Assembly (NCBI GenBank): GCA_910575585.1
Contig: CAJTGF010000005.1
Coordinates: 99,369 to 163,368 of the forward strand
From: Clostridiaceae bacterium
GTDB taxonomy: Bacteria > Bacillota > Clostridia > Lachnospirales > Lachnospiraceae
Direction of reading: 5' to 3'
DNA: 64,000 nucleotides
Shown here: one piece after another, positions 15,995-24,529 of the stretch
Position numbering within the stretch: the first letter of the stretch is position 1
How the letters are laid out: the number at the start of each line of letters is the position of its first letter
Program-made: the position numbers and the translations under genes
The notes under the pieces: generated by a model
What the model was told of the DNA's origin: nothing
The model's input: the letters and a program-made list of their open reading frames with translations, nothing else
The model's database searches: none

Positions 15995-16034
15995 ACTAAC
16001 TATTCGTTAAAGTGTTGTTTCGCGAATAGTTAGT
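15995..16034. promoter_or_regulatory. 12-bp inverted repeat upstream of the ttcA-like gene
   Basis: ACTAACTATTCG (15995-16006) and its exact reverse complement (16023-16034) with a 16-nt centre, about 40 bp upstream of the ttcA-like start. It could be an operator or a leader hairpin. The rest of 15956-16186 shows nothing else I can support. Confidence 0.55.
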
Positions 16035-16186
16035 TTGTGAGGGATAAAACAGCCGAATCAACTTCCCCCTATCTCCCGGCTTTGTCCCACAGGTCTAAAA
16101 CCGTTTAACCCATAGTTAAAGTTTCCAAGCCGATTATAGCATTTTTGTCAGTTTGGGTAAAGATGGTTTTTCATCAAACAAATTAC

Positions 16187-16237
16187 GGCAAATACCCCCC
16201 TGTTTTCTGACATCCAGATCACAGGGAGGTATTTGCC
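16187..16237 (-). terminator. Hairpin terminator after the LCP gene
   Basis: A 17-bp stem with a single G-T pair, GGCAAATACCCCCCTGT (16187-16203) pairing with 16221-16237, 3 bp past the LCP stop. The T-rich stretch after it on the minus strand is interrupted. Confidence 0.65.
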
Positions 16238-16239
16238 GG

Positions 16240-18171
16240 TCACTGCACGCCGGGACCTGCCTCAGTCGTTGTTTCTTCCGGTTCCCGCAGGACGGTTTCC
16301 GGTTCCGATGACGGAGCCTCCGTCATTCCAGGGCCAATCTCCGGCTCTGTTTCCCCAGGATTAACAGGTCCTGGCTCATTGGCCTGGGACGTTTCCTCTG
16401 GGGATGATCCCGCCTCATTTGACGGCTCCGTTTCCCTGTCCAAAGATTCCCCGTTTTCCTCCTCCAAGCTTCCTTGCTCCCCGAACATATCCTCTGTCGA
16501 AGCCTCCTGGGAGATTTCCGATGTTTCCGTCTCCTGCCCTAAAGTCCCCTCGGGCATGGCAGGCGCTGTATCGGCAGGCGGCGAAATGCCGCCCTGGTTT
16601 TCCGAATTTCCAGGAGCAGGATCCTTTTGGGTCTGGCCCCCGGATCCGCCTGCATTGGAGGAACCGCCTCCTCCGCCTTCCAAAGCCTTCTGGCCTAAGA
16701 TCTTTGCCTCCGGCGCATTTTCCGCCACCTCTCCCATTCCGCTGTCAGAAGCCACCTTAGCGCTGATCTGCTTTACGGTCTGGGATGGCTGGAAGTTCTC
16801 TATTCCATACAAAAACTGATGGAGCTGGACCACATTGCTCTCCAGGGTAAGGGGGATAACGCAATCCTTCTTTCCGATATGGGTCTCCCCTCTGGAAAAC
16901 GGAAATCCGCCAGTTTCCGTAATGTGATATTTGCGGATATTCCTTGCCATGGGCAGCAGATCGTCGACACCTATGCTGGTGGAAAGCTGCGGCAAAATGG
17001 CCTTAACCAGGTTTGACAGCGTTTTTAAATCCGCTTCCTTGGCCTTGTTCATAGCCAGCTGGATCACCAGCCGCTGTCTGGCCGTACGGTTATAATCCGT
17101 ATCCATCAGCCTTAGACGGGCATAGGCGACCGCCTGAACGCCGTCCAGATGGTTCATGCCCGCGCTCTCCAGATGATGGGAACCGATCCCCGTTGACTCC
17201 ACAGTCTCTGTAATAAAGCTGTTGATATACTTAAATTCACTGTCCGATATCTCCAGGTCAATGCCCCCTAAAATATTGATGGCATCCACCACGGCCTTCC
17301 AGTTAAAGGTGGCATAATCGTCAATGGACAGATCCAGGTTCCGTTCCAGGGCCTGGACTGCCTGCTGGTGTCCGCCCTTAAAATAAGCCTCATTGATCTT
17401 GTGGTAAGTCCCGTCGGGATTGATCTCCAGATACGTATCGCGGAATACGGAGACCAATTTTATGTCTCCCGTTCCTCTGTCAATCACGCAGATCATCTCC
17501 ACGTCCGACAGCGCCCCTTTTTCCAGCTTTCCGTCCCTGGAGTCCACGCCGAACACGGCAATGGTCCAATACCCGGACCCTGTCCGCGTATACAAAAACG
17601 CAAAAAGCCCTCCGGCCACCAAGACCAAAAGCAACAGCAACTTAAAAAAAGAAAATCTCTTCTTTTTCTTTCGAGGCGCCTTACTGCTTTTTCCCTCTGT
17701 ATCCCTGCCCGGACCGGAACGGGCCATAGGCCCTCTTTCCCGGGAATAACGATCCTGGCCTCCCGGTTCCCTGCGCCTGCCTGAAACAGAGGAGCCGCCT
17801 CTGGGACCGCTGCGTTCCCGACGGTTTATGCCGCCGCGCCCCACGCTCCGGCTCTCCCGCTCCTCATACTGGTCGTAGCCGCCGTCCTCGTTGTAGCCGT
17901 CATAATCCTCATAAGCTTCGTAATCCTCATAATCCTCATCCGGATCGACGCCCATCCTGCGGCTGCGATGCCTGCCATATTCATAGCTGTCATCATAATA
18001 GGCGTCGCTGTAAGTCTTTTGACGCCTTCTCGTCCCCGTGGATCCGGATATGCGCCCATTCCCGTGATCAAAGTCATTATGTACCGTATTTGCATTGCTG
18101 CCCGTTTGCTGCTGGGCTCTCTGGCGCCTTCTGCGGTTTCGCATCCGCTCCAGCTCGTCTTCATATTCCAT
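16240..18171 (-). CDS. LytR-CpsA-Psr (LCP) family cell-wall ligase
   Basis: Transfers wall polymers to peptidoglycan; 643 residues. A long cytoplasmic N-terminal region (about 1-165) is rich in Arg, Asp, Glu, Tyr and Gly. One membrane helix (FFKLLLLLVLVAGGLFAFLY) is followed by the LCP domain with IAVFGVDSR, SVFRDTYLEI, INEAY, AVVDAINILGGID and ARLRLMDTDYNRTARQR, which includes the pyrophosphate-binding arginines. A Ser/Thr/Glu/Pro-rich tail of about 140 residues ends the protein. I prefer the ATG at 18171, which has GAGG 9 nt upstream, to the ATG at 18186, which lacks a site. It follows the NlpC/P60 gene by 4 nt. Confidence 0.9.
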   Translation of the reverse strand: MEYEDELERMRNRRRRQRAQQQTGSNANTVHNDFDHGNGRISGSTGTRRRQKTYSDAYYDDSYEYGRHRSRRMGVDPDEDYEDYEAYEDYDGYNEDGGYDQYEERESRSVGRGGINRRERSGPRGGSSVSGRRREPGGQDRYSRERGPMARSGPGRDTEGKSSKAPRKKKKRFSFFKLLLLLVLVAGGLFAFLYTRTGSGYWTIAVFGVDSRDGKLEKGALSDVEMICVIDRGTGDIKLVSVFRDTYLEINPDGTYHKINEAYFKGGHQQAVQALERNLDLSIDDYATFNWKAVVDAINILGGIDLEISDSEFKYINSFITETVESTGIGSHHLESAGMNHLDGVQAVAYARLRLMDTDYNRTARQRLVIQLAMNKAKEADLKTLSNLVKAILPQLSTSIGVDDLLPMARNIRKYHITETGGFPFSRGETHIGKKDCVIPLTLESNVVQLHQFLYGIENFQPSQTVKQISAKVASDSGMGEVAENAPEAKILGQKALEGGGGGSSNAGGSGGQTQKDPAPGNSENQGGISPPADTAPAMPEGTLGQETETSEISQEASTEDMFGEQGSLEEENGESLDRETEPSNEAGSSPEETSQANEPGPVNPGETEPEIGPGMTEAPSSEPETVLREPEETTTEAGPGVQ

Positions 18172-18175
18172 AGTC

Positions 18176-20515
18176 TCATTCCTCATTGATCAAACATCGG
18201 TAGTATGGCAGATCAAGGTCATAGACACCGATGGTCACATTGTTGACATTGCCTGTTGTCTCGTGGATCAAATACATGGAGCCGCCCTCTGCCCACGCCA
18301 GGAAAAGATAGACATGTGGCTGGCTGCCGGCCCGTATCAAAATATCCCCGGCCTTTAGATCCTTCTTTTCCACGGCCCTCCCGCAGCCCATAAGCCCTGA
18401 CGTGCTCTCCGCCGGCAGCGGGGAGCCTAAGGCAGTCCAGTAAACCCAGTTAATCCACCCGGAACAATCCAGACCTCTCAATATCCTTCCATCCTCGTCC
18501 GGGGACACCACAACACCAAAATGATTGCTGTCAAAACCGCCTCCCGACGGTTTTCCTCCCCAATAATAGGGGATACAGCCAATGGACAGCAGCGCCTCCT
18601 CCACAACCGTTCTCCGCTTCTGGGAAGTATCTTCGGGAAGCATATTCATGTAAGAGGCAACCTCTGAACCGGAAAGGGGATCGTGGATGAACATGGTCTC
18701 CTGCCCCGTAAGCCCGTACTGCTCATACCAATCCTGTTTTGCAATGTCCCTGGCATATCCTTGGGCCTCATCTCCCCATCCGTTCCAGCTTCGCTCCTTA
18801 GCTCCCCCATTGTCTCCATTTTCCGGCTGTTGGGCAGCCTGGGTAAACAGGCTTTTCTTCCCGTCCATCCCCAGGACCACGGCGGAAACCTTCAGATCAA
18901 TATGGCCATGACAATATTTGGCGGCATCTGACGCCGCTTTGGCCGGCTCCTGGCTCCCCTCACGTTGGCGTATGTCACCTCCTTCTCCCGAAGAAGCTTT
19001 CGATTCCCCAGAAGCCAAAATTCCTTGTGATACAGCAGCCCCTTCCTCCTGGGAGCTGACCGCCTCCTGGGATTCCGGAATCGGCTTATGGGACATCTGG
19101 CCCGATCCGCCTGCAGCCCCCGCAGCCTGACTCTCCCGGGAAACCTCTTCCCCGGCCTTCCCGGCTGCCCCGGCGCTCTGCCCTGCTTCCGCAGCAGCCA
19201 ATGCCGCGGAAGCATCCTCCTTGGATGTCTCCCCCAAAACCGCGGCAGCCGGAAGCATTTCCGCAGACGCCTGACTCGAATCCTGAACCTCCGGGATCGA
19301 CTCATGAGACACTTGAGCGGTGCTCTCCTGAACCGGAATTGGTTCATGGGATACCACCTGACTGGTACTTTCCGAAACCGGGATCGGTTCATGGGATACC
19401 TGCCCCGTACTTTCCTGAACCGGGATCGGCTCATGAGACACCTGACCAGTACTCTCCGAAACCGGGATTGGTTCATGAGATACCTGACCGGTACTTTCCT
19501 GGATCGGGATCGGCTCATGGGACACCTGACCGGTACTTTCCTGGACCGGGATCGGCTCATGGGACACCTGACCGGTAGTCTCCTGGGATGCCGGGCTTAT
19601 CTCATCTCCCCCGCAGGACGCGCTGCCGCCGTCCTGGGCTGCAACGCCCGAAGCGCTCTGTCCGTCTCCCAATACCTGCAGCGGACTCGCTCCATATATG
19701 CCCGACTCCTCCTCCTCCTCCTGGTCTTCCCCATACAGACATTCCCCCCGACAGTAATACACATCACTGACAGAGATCTTATAACTGTGGGACATATCCC
19801 ACAGTCTGCCTGTATAAGACTTGATAAAATCATAGGAATCTTCCTGATTAAAATACCCGTACACACTGGCGATGGACAAAATCTCCTTAATATTGGAATG
19901 GCCCATAACAGCCGTTCCGTCCCCATTGCGGAAGGTGACCTGAAACCGGTTCCATGACGGGATCACCTGGGCTCCTGCCCCGTCCACCAGGCTTCCGTTA
20001 AGATGACGGGTCCCCATGACCGCGCTTTTATCCAGCCCCAGCCGCGACGCCATGGCCTCCGGGGACACATGGCGCAGCCCATAGATCCCCGCCATCCAGG
20101 AAGAATCCTTTTGAAGCAGCTCCCGGTACGCTCTCCCCCCATAGCTTAGGGATCCGTCCTCCGTCCCCGTTCCCTCATCAAAATAAAAGGCGAAATTAAA
20201 CCGCCCCGGAAGTTCTTCCTCTATCTTTTCCAGTTTCCCGGCCACGTCGTCCCCCGCGCCGTCCAGGAAAAACTCCGTCTCTTTCTCCTCCCTGGCAGCG
20301 GCCTCAAACGTCTCTCCCGCCTCCATAGCCCGGTCAAGAAACAGATTCTCCTCCCACTTCCCGGGAACCTCCTTTCCAGGGATCTCCACAAAATAAGGCT
20401 TGTCCCATGTATTGGCAGCCATCACAGAGACTCCGCCTCCTGCCATCATGCACAAAAACTGCCAAAATGCAGGACGGCGAACCATCTCGAACACACGTTC
20501 TTTTTCTATTCTCAT
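18176..20515 (-). CDS. Secreted NlpC/P60 hydrolase with 14-residue tandem repeats
   Basis: Large cell-wall protein of 779 residues. An N-terminal hydrophobic segment (FWQFLCMMAGGGVSVMAA, about 15-33) is a signal or anchor. Residues to about 270 form a region of unknown fold, followed by a long Ser/Gln/Glu/Ala-rich stretch with tandem SHEPIPVQESTGQV repeats. The C-terminal NlpC/P60 domain has the catalytic Cys in LDCSGWINW and His in PHVYLFLAW. Start chosen at 20515, where AGGTG lies a few bases before the ATG; the longer frame to 20575 has no site. It is co-transcribed with the LCP gene downstream, so it probably acts in wall remodelling. The 20516-20680 upstream stretch is AT-rich and probably holds its promoter. 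Confidence 0.88.
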   Translation of the reverse strand: MRIEKERVFEMVRRPAFWQFLCMMAGGGVSVMAANTWDKPYFVEIPGKEVPGKWEENLFLDRAMEAGETFEAAAREEKETEFFLDGAGDDVAGKLEKIEEELPGRFNFAFYFDEGTGTEDGSLSYGGRAYRELLQKDSSWMAGIYGLRHVSPEAMASRLGLDKSAVMGTRHLNGSLVDGAGAQVIPSWNRFQVTFRNGDGTAVMGHSNIKEILSIASVYGYFNQEDSYDFIKSYTGRLWDMSHSYKISVSDVYYCRGECLYGEDQEEEEESGIYGASPLQVLGDGQSASGVAAQDGGSASCGGDEISPASQETTGQVSHEPIPVQESTGQVSHEPIPIQESTGQVSHEPIPVSESTGQVSHEPIPVQESTGQVSHEPIPVSESTSQVVSHEPIPVQESTAQVSHESIPEVQDSSQASAEMLPAAAVLGETSKEDASAALAAAEAGQSAGAAGKAGEEVSRESQAAGAAGGSGQMSHKPIPESQEAVSSQEEGAAVSQGILASGESKASSGEGGDIRQREGSQEPAKAASDAAKYCHGHIDLKVSAVVLGMDGKKSLFTQAAQQPENGDNGGAKERSWNGWGDEAQGYARDIAKQDWYEQYGLTGQETMFIHDPLSGSEVASYMNMLPEDTSQKRRTVVEEALLSIGCIPYYWGGKPSGGGFDSNHFGVVVSPDEDGRILRGLDCSGWINWVYWTALGSPLPAESTSGLMGCGRAVEKKDLKAGDILIRAGSQPHVYLFLAWAEGGSMYLIHETTGNVNNVTIGVYDLDLPYYRCLINEE
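19290..19578 (-). repeat. 42-bp coding tandem repeat
   Basis: Seven near-identical copies of a 42-bp unit encoding (S/T)TGQVSHEPIPVQE. Variants include VSES and IQES, and one copy has a single extra codon (SQVVSHEP). A further diverged unit (GQMSHKPIPESQE) lies about 70 residues downstream. Confidence 0.9.
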
Positions 20516-20679
20516 ATAAACACCTGCTTTTTCTGTAACTATAAAAATATAGCACATTTTGTCAGGAAAATACACTAAAAATTCATTAATAATTAATTAA
20601 GAAACCGCAGACCGCCATCCCCCCGGGTTAAGAAGGGCCAACCGGCGCAGAAACACACCCTTTTTCAACCCAATGACAC

Positions 20680-20721
20680 AAAAAACCCCTCCAACAGAAG
20701 CCAAAACTCCTGTCAGAGGGG
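20680..20721 (-). terminator. Terminator after the cytidylate-kinase-like gene
   Basis: A 12-bp stem with two G-T pairs (20686-20697 with 20710-20721), followed on the minus strand by six T. Strong intrinsic terminator. Confidence 0.9.
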
Positions 20722-20744
20722 AATCTGCCGCCATTAAACCGCAG

Positions 20745-21377
20745 CTACTTTTTATCGGCCATCTTCACCTTGGCAAACTCCCGGATGATATGCACCGCTC
20801 CGTCCACGCCGGTGACACTGCTGTTGATGCACAGATCATAGCTTCTGGCGTCGCCCCATTTCTTGCTGGCGTAGTAGTTGTAATAGCTGGCTCTCTGCTT
20901 ATCCGTCTTGATCATAATATCCTTTGCCTTGGACTCGGTTACATTATACAGATCTTTCAAATAGGCGATCTTATCCGCCTCGTTGCCGGTGATGAACACA
21001 GTCACCGTGTTAGGGTCGTCGGCCAGGGCATAATCCGCGCAGCGGCCTACGATCACGCAGGATCCCTCGCTGGCCAGCTTCTTGATGGTGTCAAACTGGG
21101 CCAGAAAGATCTTGTGGTTAATCGGCATATCCATGTAAGCGGACGTAGTGTATCCCAAAGAATACGTATCCATGACCAGGGAATACAAAAAGCTGTTAGT
21201 CGGCTTCTCGTCGTGGGTCTCAAACAATTCCTCACACAGCCCGCTGTGCTTGGCTGCCTCTGCCAAAAGCTCCTTATTGTAACACTTAACCCCCATCTCC
21301 TCTGCCAGCTTTCTGCCAATAATATTGCCCTTGCTGCCGCAATGCCTTCCGATTGTAATGACTAAATGATCGCTCAT
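20745..21377 (-). CDS. Cytidylate kinase-like family protein
   Basis: Protein of 210 residues of the Cytidylate_kin2 family (PF13189). It begins HLVITIGRHCGSKGNIIGRKLAEEMGV, a P-loop of the relaxed form seen in this family, and has CVIVGRCADYAL and SYDLCINSS motifs. Substrates of the family are not well established; the true CMP kinase (cmk) is encoded separately at 62.6 kb. GGAG precedes the ATG. It is a single-gene unit with its own terminator; a TGTACA-N17-TATAAT promoter is plausible at about 21435-21465 on the minus strand. Confidence 0.85.
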   Translation of the reverse strand: MSDHLVITIGRHCGSKGNIIGRKLAEEMGVKCYNKELLAEAAKHSGLCEELFETHDEKPTNSFLYSLVMDTYSLGYTTSAYMDMPINHKIFLAQFDTIKKLASEGSCVIVGRCADYALADDPNTVTVFITGNEADKIAYLKDLYNVTESKAKDIMIKTDKQRASYYNYYASKKWGDARSYDLCINSSVTGVDGAVHIIREFAKVKMADKK

Positions 21378-21498
21378 ATCATCGCTCCTCTCTGCAATCT
21401 GCTGTTGTTGTCACACAAATTTTCGTATTATGGAATTATTATACAGCAAAACGCAGAAAATGTACACGTTTTTTTGAAATTTTTCCGCCTATATCCAC

Positions 21499-21527
21499 AA
21501 AAAAGGCCCCTATCTCACAAGGGACCT
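21499..21527 (-). terminator. Terminator overlapping the sdaAA stop codon
   Basis: Stem AGGTCCCT/AGGGGCCT (8 bp, one G-T) with an 8-nt loop and six T on the minus strand. The 5' arm encodes the last residues of SdaAA and the stop codon lies at the edge of the loop and the 3' arm. Confidence 0.88.
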
Positions 21528-22379
21528 GGTAATCCGTATTCCTTCTTTGGTGGCGGCCAAACCGCCCTCCCCTGTCTCCCGAAGAGACGGATGCATCTTC
21601 TCCCCCACTTCCCGCATGGCGTCAAACACCTGATCCGCAGGAATGGCGCTGCCAATGCCCGCCAGGGCCATATCCGCGCTGGTCATGGCGTTGACGGCCC
21701 CGATCACGTTGCGCTTGACGCAGGGTACCTCCACCAGACCTGCCACAGGGTCGCACACCAAGCCCAGAAGGGCCTTCATGGCCATAGCCGCAGCGTGGCC
21801 GATCTGCTCATTGGCGCCGCCCTTTAACGCCGTCAGGGCGCCGGCAGCCATGGAAGAAGCCGCTCCGATCTCCGCCTGGCAGCCGCCTGCTGCCCCGGCG
21901 ATAAAAGCCCTGGACGCGATCACCTGGCCGATGCCTGCCGCCACGTAAAGGCTCTTTACAATCTGCCTGTGTCCCGCCTGCCCGCTGCGGAAAAACGGGA
22001 TCAGCACCGCAGGCAGTACCCCGCAGGCCCCGGCCGTGGGAGCCGCCACGATGCGCCGCATACAGGCATTGGACTCGCCCATCTCCAACGCCTGGCTGAT
22101 GACCTGGTTCAGATAATCCCCGCACAGCGTATTGCCGCCCCGGCGGTACTCCTCCATGGCCAGGCCCTGCCCGCCTACCAAATGGCTGGCGGATCTGGCG
22201 CTGCCGTCGTAGGAAGTGGAAGCCAGGAGCATAGCGTCCCACATGACATACATCTCCTTCATGGACTCCTCTCTGGAAACCTTCCTCTCCTCCATGTCGT
22301 CTTCCAGCACAGCCTCATAAAACTTTTTATTGCCTATCCTGCAGTAATCCAGGATCTCCTCCATCGAATGAAATGCCAA
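21510..22379 (-). CDS. sdaAA: L-serine dehydratase, alpha subunit
   Basis: Catalytic subunit of the iron-sulfur L-serine deaminase (serine to pyruvate and ammonia), 289 residues. Cysteines expected to bind the 4Fe-4S cluster are in PTAGACGVLP and in GLVCDPVAGLVEVPCV. The start is a TTG at 22379 with GAGGGG about 7 nt upstream; an in-frame ATG at 22364 is an alternative. It follows sdaAB by 3 nt, the usual two-gene clostridial arrangement. Confidence 0.96.
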   Translation of the reverse strand: MAFHSMEEILDYCRIGNKKFYEAVLEDDMEERKVSREESMKEMYVMWDAMLLASTSYDGSARSASHLVGGQGLAMEEYRRGGNTLCGDYLNQVISQALEMGESNACMRRIVAAPTAGACGVLPAVLIPFFRSGQAGHRQIVKSLYVAAGIGQVIASRAFIAGAAGGCQAEIGAASSMAAGALTALKGGANEQIGHAAAMAMKALLGLVCDPVAGLVEVPCVKRNVIGAVNAMTSADMALAGIGSAIPADQVFDAMREVGEKMHPSLRETGEGGLAATKEGIRITRSLVR

Positions 22380-22382
22380 CGC

Positions 22383-23051
22383 TCACCCCTCCTCTCCCAG
22401 ATTCAGACACGTCACCTTGATGATGCCCTCCACCCGCTTTAACCAGTCCAAAGACGAAGCCGGAATATTCTGGTCCGTCTCAATGACCATGACCGCGTAT
22501 CCGCCCCGCTTGTCCCGGTAAAGGTTCAGGGTGGCGATATTGATGGACTTGTGGGCCAGCATGGAAGTGACCTCCGCCACATGGCCCGGCTGATCAACAT
22601 TGTGGACAATAAGAGCCGGCCGCTCCGCCGTCACGTTGATCTCCACCCCGTCTAACTTATTGACCATAATGCGCCCGCCTCCCAAGGAGGACGCCTGCAC
22701 CGCCACGGTCCTGCCGTTCTTGTCCCACACCTCCAAAAGCGCCGTGTTGGGATGAGCGCCTCTTATGGCCTCATGAGCAAAAGAAAACTCCATGCCGGCC
22801 TTTGCGGCATGGTCAAAGCTTTCCGGGATACAGATATTATCCGGTCTCATGCCAAGAAGACCGGCCACCAGTGCCCGGTCCGTGCCGTGGCCCGCCCCTG
22901 TGGCCGAAAAAGACCCGGATAACGTGATCATAGCCCGCGCCGGCACGGAACCCAAAAGCTTCTTTGTCACCAGCCCGATCCGAACGGCCCCCGCCGTGTG
23001 GGAACTGGAAGGCCCCACCATAACCGGCCCCAAAATATCAAATATGTTCAT
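22383..23051 (-). CDS. sdaAB: L-serine dehydratase, beta subunit
   Basis: Partner subunit of the serine deaminase, 222 residues. The N-terminal part has the PVMVGPSSSHTAGAVRIG motif and the C-terminal part is an ACT domain (ALIVHNVDQPGHVAEVTSML). The ATG at 23051 has GAGG 6 nt upstream; the GTG at 23063 overlaps the rluD stop and is less likely. With sdaAA it forms a complete enzyme. Confidence 0.96.
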   Translation of the reverse strand: MNIFDILGPVMVGPSSSHTAGAVRIGLVTKKLLGSVPARAMITLSGSFSATGAGHGTDRALVAGLLGMRPDNICIPESFDHAAKAGMEFSFAHEAIRGAHPNTALLEVWDKNGRTVAVQASSLGGGRIMVNKLDGVEINVTAERPALIVHNVDQPGHVAEVTSMLAHKSINIATLNLYRDKRGGYAVMVIETDQNIPASSLDWLKRVEGIIKVTCLNLGEEG

Positions 23052-23059
23052 CGCGTCCC

Positions 23060-24016
23060 TCACCCTTCTCTCTTTTGTACACCGCCCCTAAGCCTGTCCA
23101 ACAGTCCCTGAAAATATTGGGGCAATTCCGCCTCAAACTCCATATACGCGCCGGTCCGCGGGTGGACAAAGCCTAAGATACCCGCATGGAGCGTCTGGCC
23201 CTGAAGCTTAAAGGGACATTTCTTTGGCCCGTAAACCTCATCTCCCAGCACCGGATGACCAATGGATGCCATATGGACCCGGATCTGGTGGGTCCGCCCC
23301 GTCTCCAGCCGGCACTCGATCCACGTAAACTGCCCAAACCGCTCCAACACCCGGTAATGGGTCACGGCCCGCCTCCCGCTCTTCTCGTTGATGCTCATCC
23401 GCTTCCTGTCCGTGGGATGGCGTCCCACAGGGGCATCCACCGTACCCTCATCCTCCTTGATCCCGCCGTGGACGATGGCCTGGTATCTGCGGACAATGGT
23501 ATGATCCTTAAGCTGTTCGGCAATGGCATTGTGGGCCATGTCATTTTTGCAGACAATAAGAATCCCCGTGGTGTCCATGTCAATCCGGTGTACAATCCCG
23601 GGCCTGACCACGCCGTTGATGCCGGAAAGCCCGTCCCCGCAGTGGTGCAAAAGCCCGTTGACCAGCGTTCCCCCCTCATGGCCGAAAGCCGGGTGGACCA
23701 CCATGCCTTTGGGCTTGTTCACAAGAATAACATCCTCATCCTCGTACACGATCTCAAGGTCCATAGGTTCCGGCAAGATCTCCATCTGTCTGGCCTTAGG
23801 GATCCGAATCGTCACCTGGTCCCCAGGACTTACCTTATAGTTGGCCTTTACAACCTTTTGGCCCACCAGCGCATTGCCGTCCTTTATCAACCGCTGCACA
23901 TGGGACCGGGACAGATCGCTGCAGCGGCCGGTCAAAAAAACGTCGATGCGCGCCCCCTGATCCTCATCACAGGCCGCAAACTCCCGTATAAAATCCGTAT
24001 CACCGCCCGCCGTCAC
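23060..24016 (-). CDS. rluD: RluD-type 23S rRNA pseudouridine synthase
   Basis: RluA-family pseudouridine synthase, 318 residues. An S4 RNA-binding domain at about 15-85 (RIDVFLTGRCSDLSRSHVQRLIKDG) precedes the catalytic domain, whose active-site motif reads HRIDMDTTG with the catalytic Asp as the sixth residue. RRYQAIVHG and GRTHQIRVHM follow. A GTG start overlaps the lspA stop and has GGAGGG upstream. The lspA-rluD pairing is standard in Firmicutes. Confidence 0.93.
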   Translation of the reverse strand: MTAGGDTDFIREFAACDEDQGARIDVFLTGRCSDLSRSHVQRLIKDGNALVGQKVVKANYKVSPGDQVTIRIPKARQMEILPEPMDLEIVYEDEDVILVNKPKGMVVHPAFGHEGGTLVNGLLHHCGDGLSGINGVVRPGIVHRIDMDTTGILIVCKNDMAHNAIAEQLKDHTIVRRYQAIVHGGIKEDEGTVDAPVGRHPTDRKRMSINEKSGRRAVTHYRVLERFGQFTWIECRLETGRTHQIRVHMASIGHPVLGDEVYGPKKCPFKLQGQTLHAGILGFVHPRTGAYMEFEAELPQYFQGLLDRLRGGVQKREG

Positions 24017-24528
24017 GCCCGCTCCCTCCTGCCGGGAATCAAACGCTCAAACTCCTCATCCGTATAAAACCACAAAAACAGCACCAAAAGCAGCGCCGTC
24101 CCCACGGTCACATAGCAGTCCGCCACGTTAAATATGGGAAAATTGATCAGCTTAACATACAAAAAATCCACCACATACCCCTGGCTCACCCGGTCGATCA
24201 GATTGCCCGCCGCCCCGGCCATGATCATGGTCAGGCACAGCTCCATAGGCACATACCGCTTCCTTGCAGGCAGTTTTACCGCGGTATACACCACAAAAAA
24301 GAACACCGCCAAAGCCACACAGAGGAAAAACCCCTGACGCCCCTGGAGCATCCCAAAAGCCGCCCCCCGGTTCTCCGAATACAGCAGCTCAAACACGCCG
24401 TCCCAAAGAGCCAAAGGCCCCTTTCCCTTAAGAAAATCCACTGCCAGGCCCTTGGTCCACTGGTCTATGGCAGTCAGGCAGACAAAACCGGCAAAAAACG
24501 CCAGCAAGTGATTGCGTTTCTGGTCCAT
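24013..24528 (-). CDS. lspA: Lipoprotein signal peptidase (signal peptidase II)
   Basis: Membrane aspartyl protease that removes lipoprotein signal peptides, 171 residues and four hydrophobic helices. The catalytic aspartates are in GNLIDR and FNVADC, and the NRGAAFG motif is present. The ATG at 24528 directly follows the aroB stop and uses AGGAG within the end of aroB. An upstream frame extension is possible but has no site. Confidence 0.96.
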   Translation of the reverse strand: MDQKRNHLLAFFAGFVCLTAIDQWTKGLAVDFLKGKGPLALWDGVFELLYSENRGAAFGMLQGRQGFFLCVALAVFFFVVYTAVKLPARKRYVPMELCLTMIMAGAAGNLIDRVSQGYVVDFLYVKLINFPIFNVADCYVTVGTALLLVLFLWFYTDEEFERLIPGRRERA

Positions 24529-24529
24529 A

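Noticed and set aside
19290..19578. CRISPR-like array suggested by regular repeats
   Set aside because: The 42-bp units are contiguous with no spacers and are in frame within a gene.
19088..19957. 289-codon plus-strand frame antisense to the NlpC/P60 repeat gene
   Set aside because: It arises from the 42-bp repeat read on the other strand; the real gene has a signal segment and catalytic motifs.
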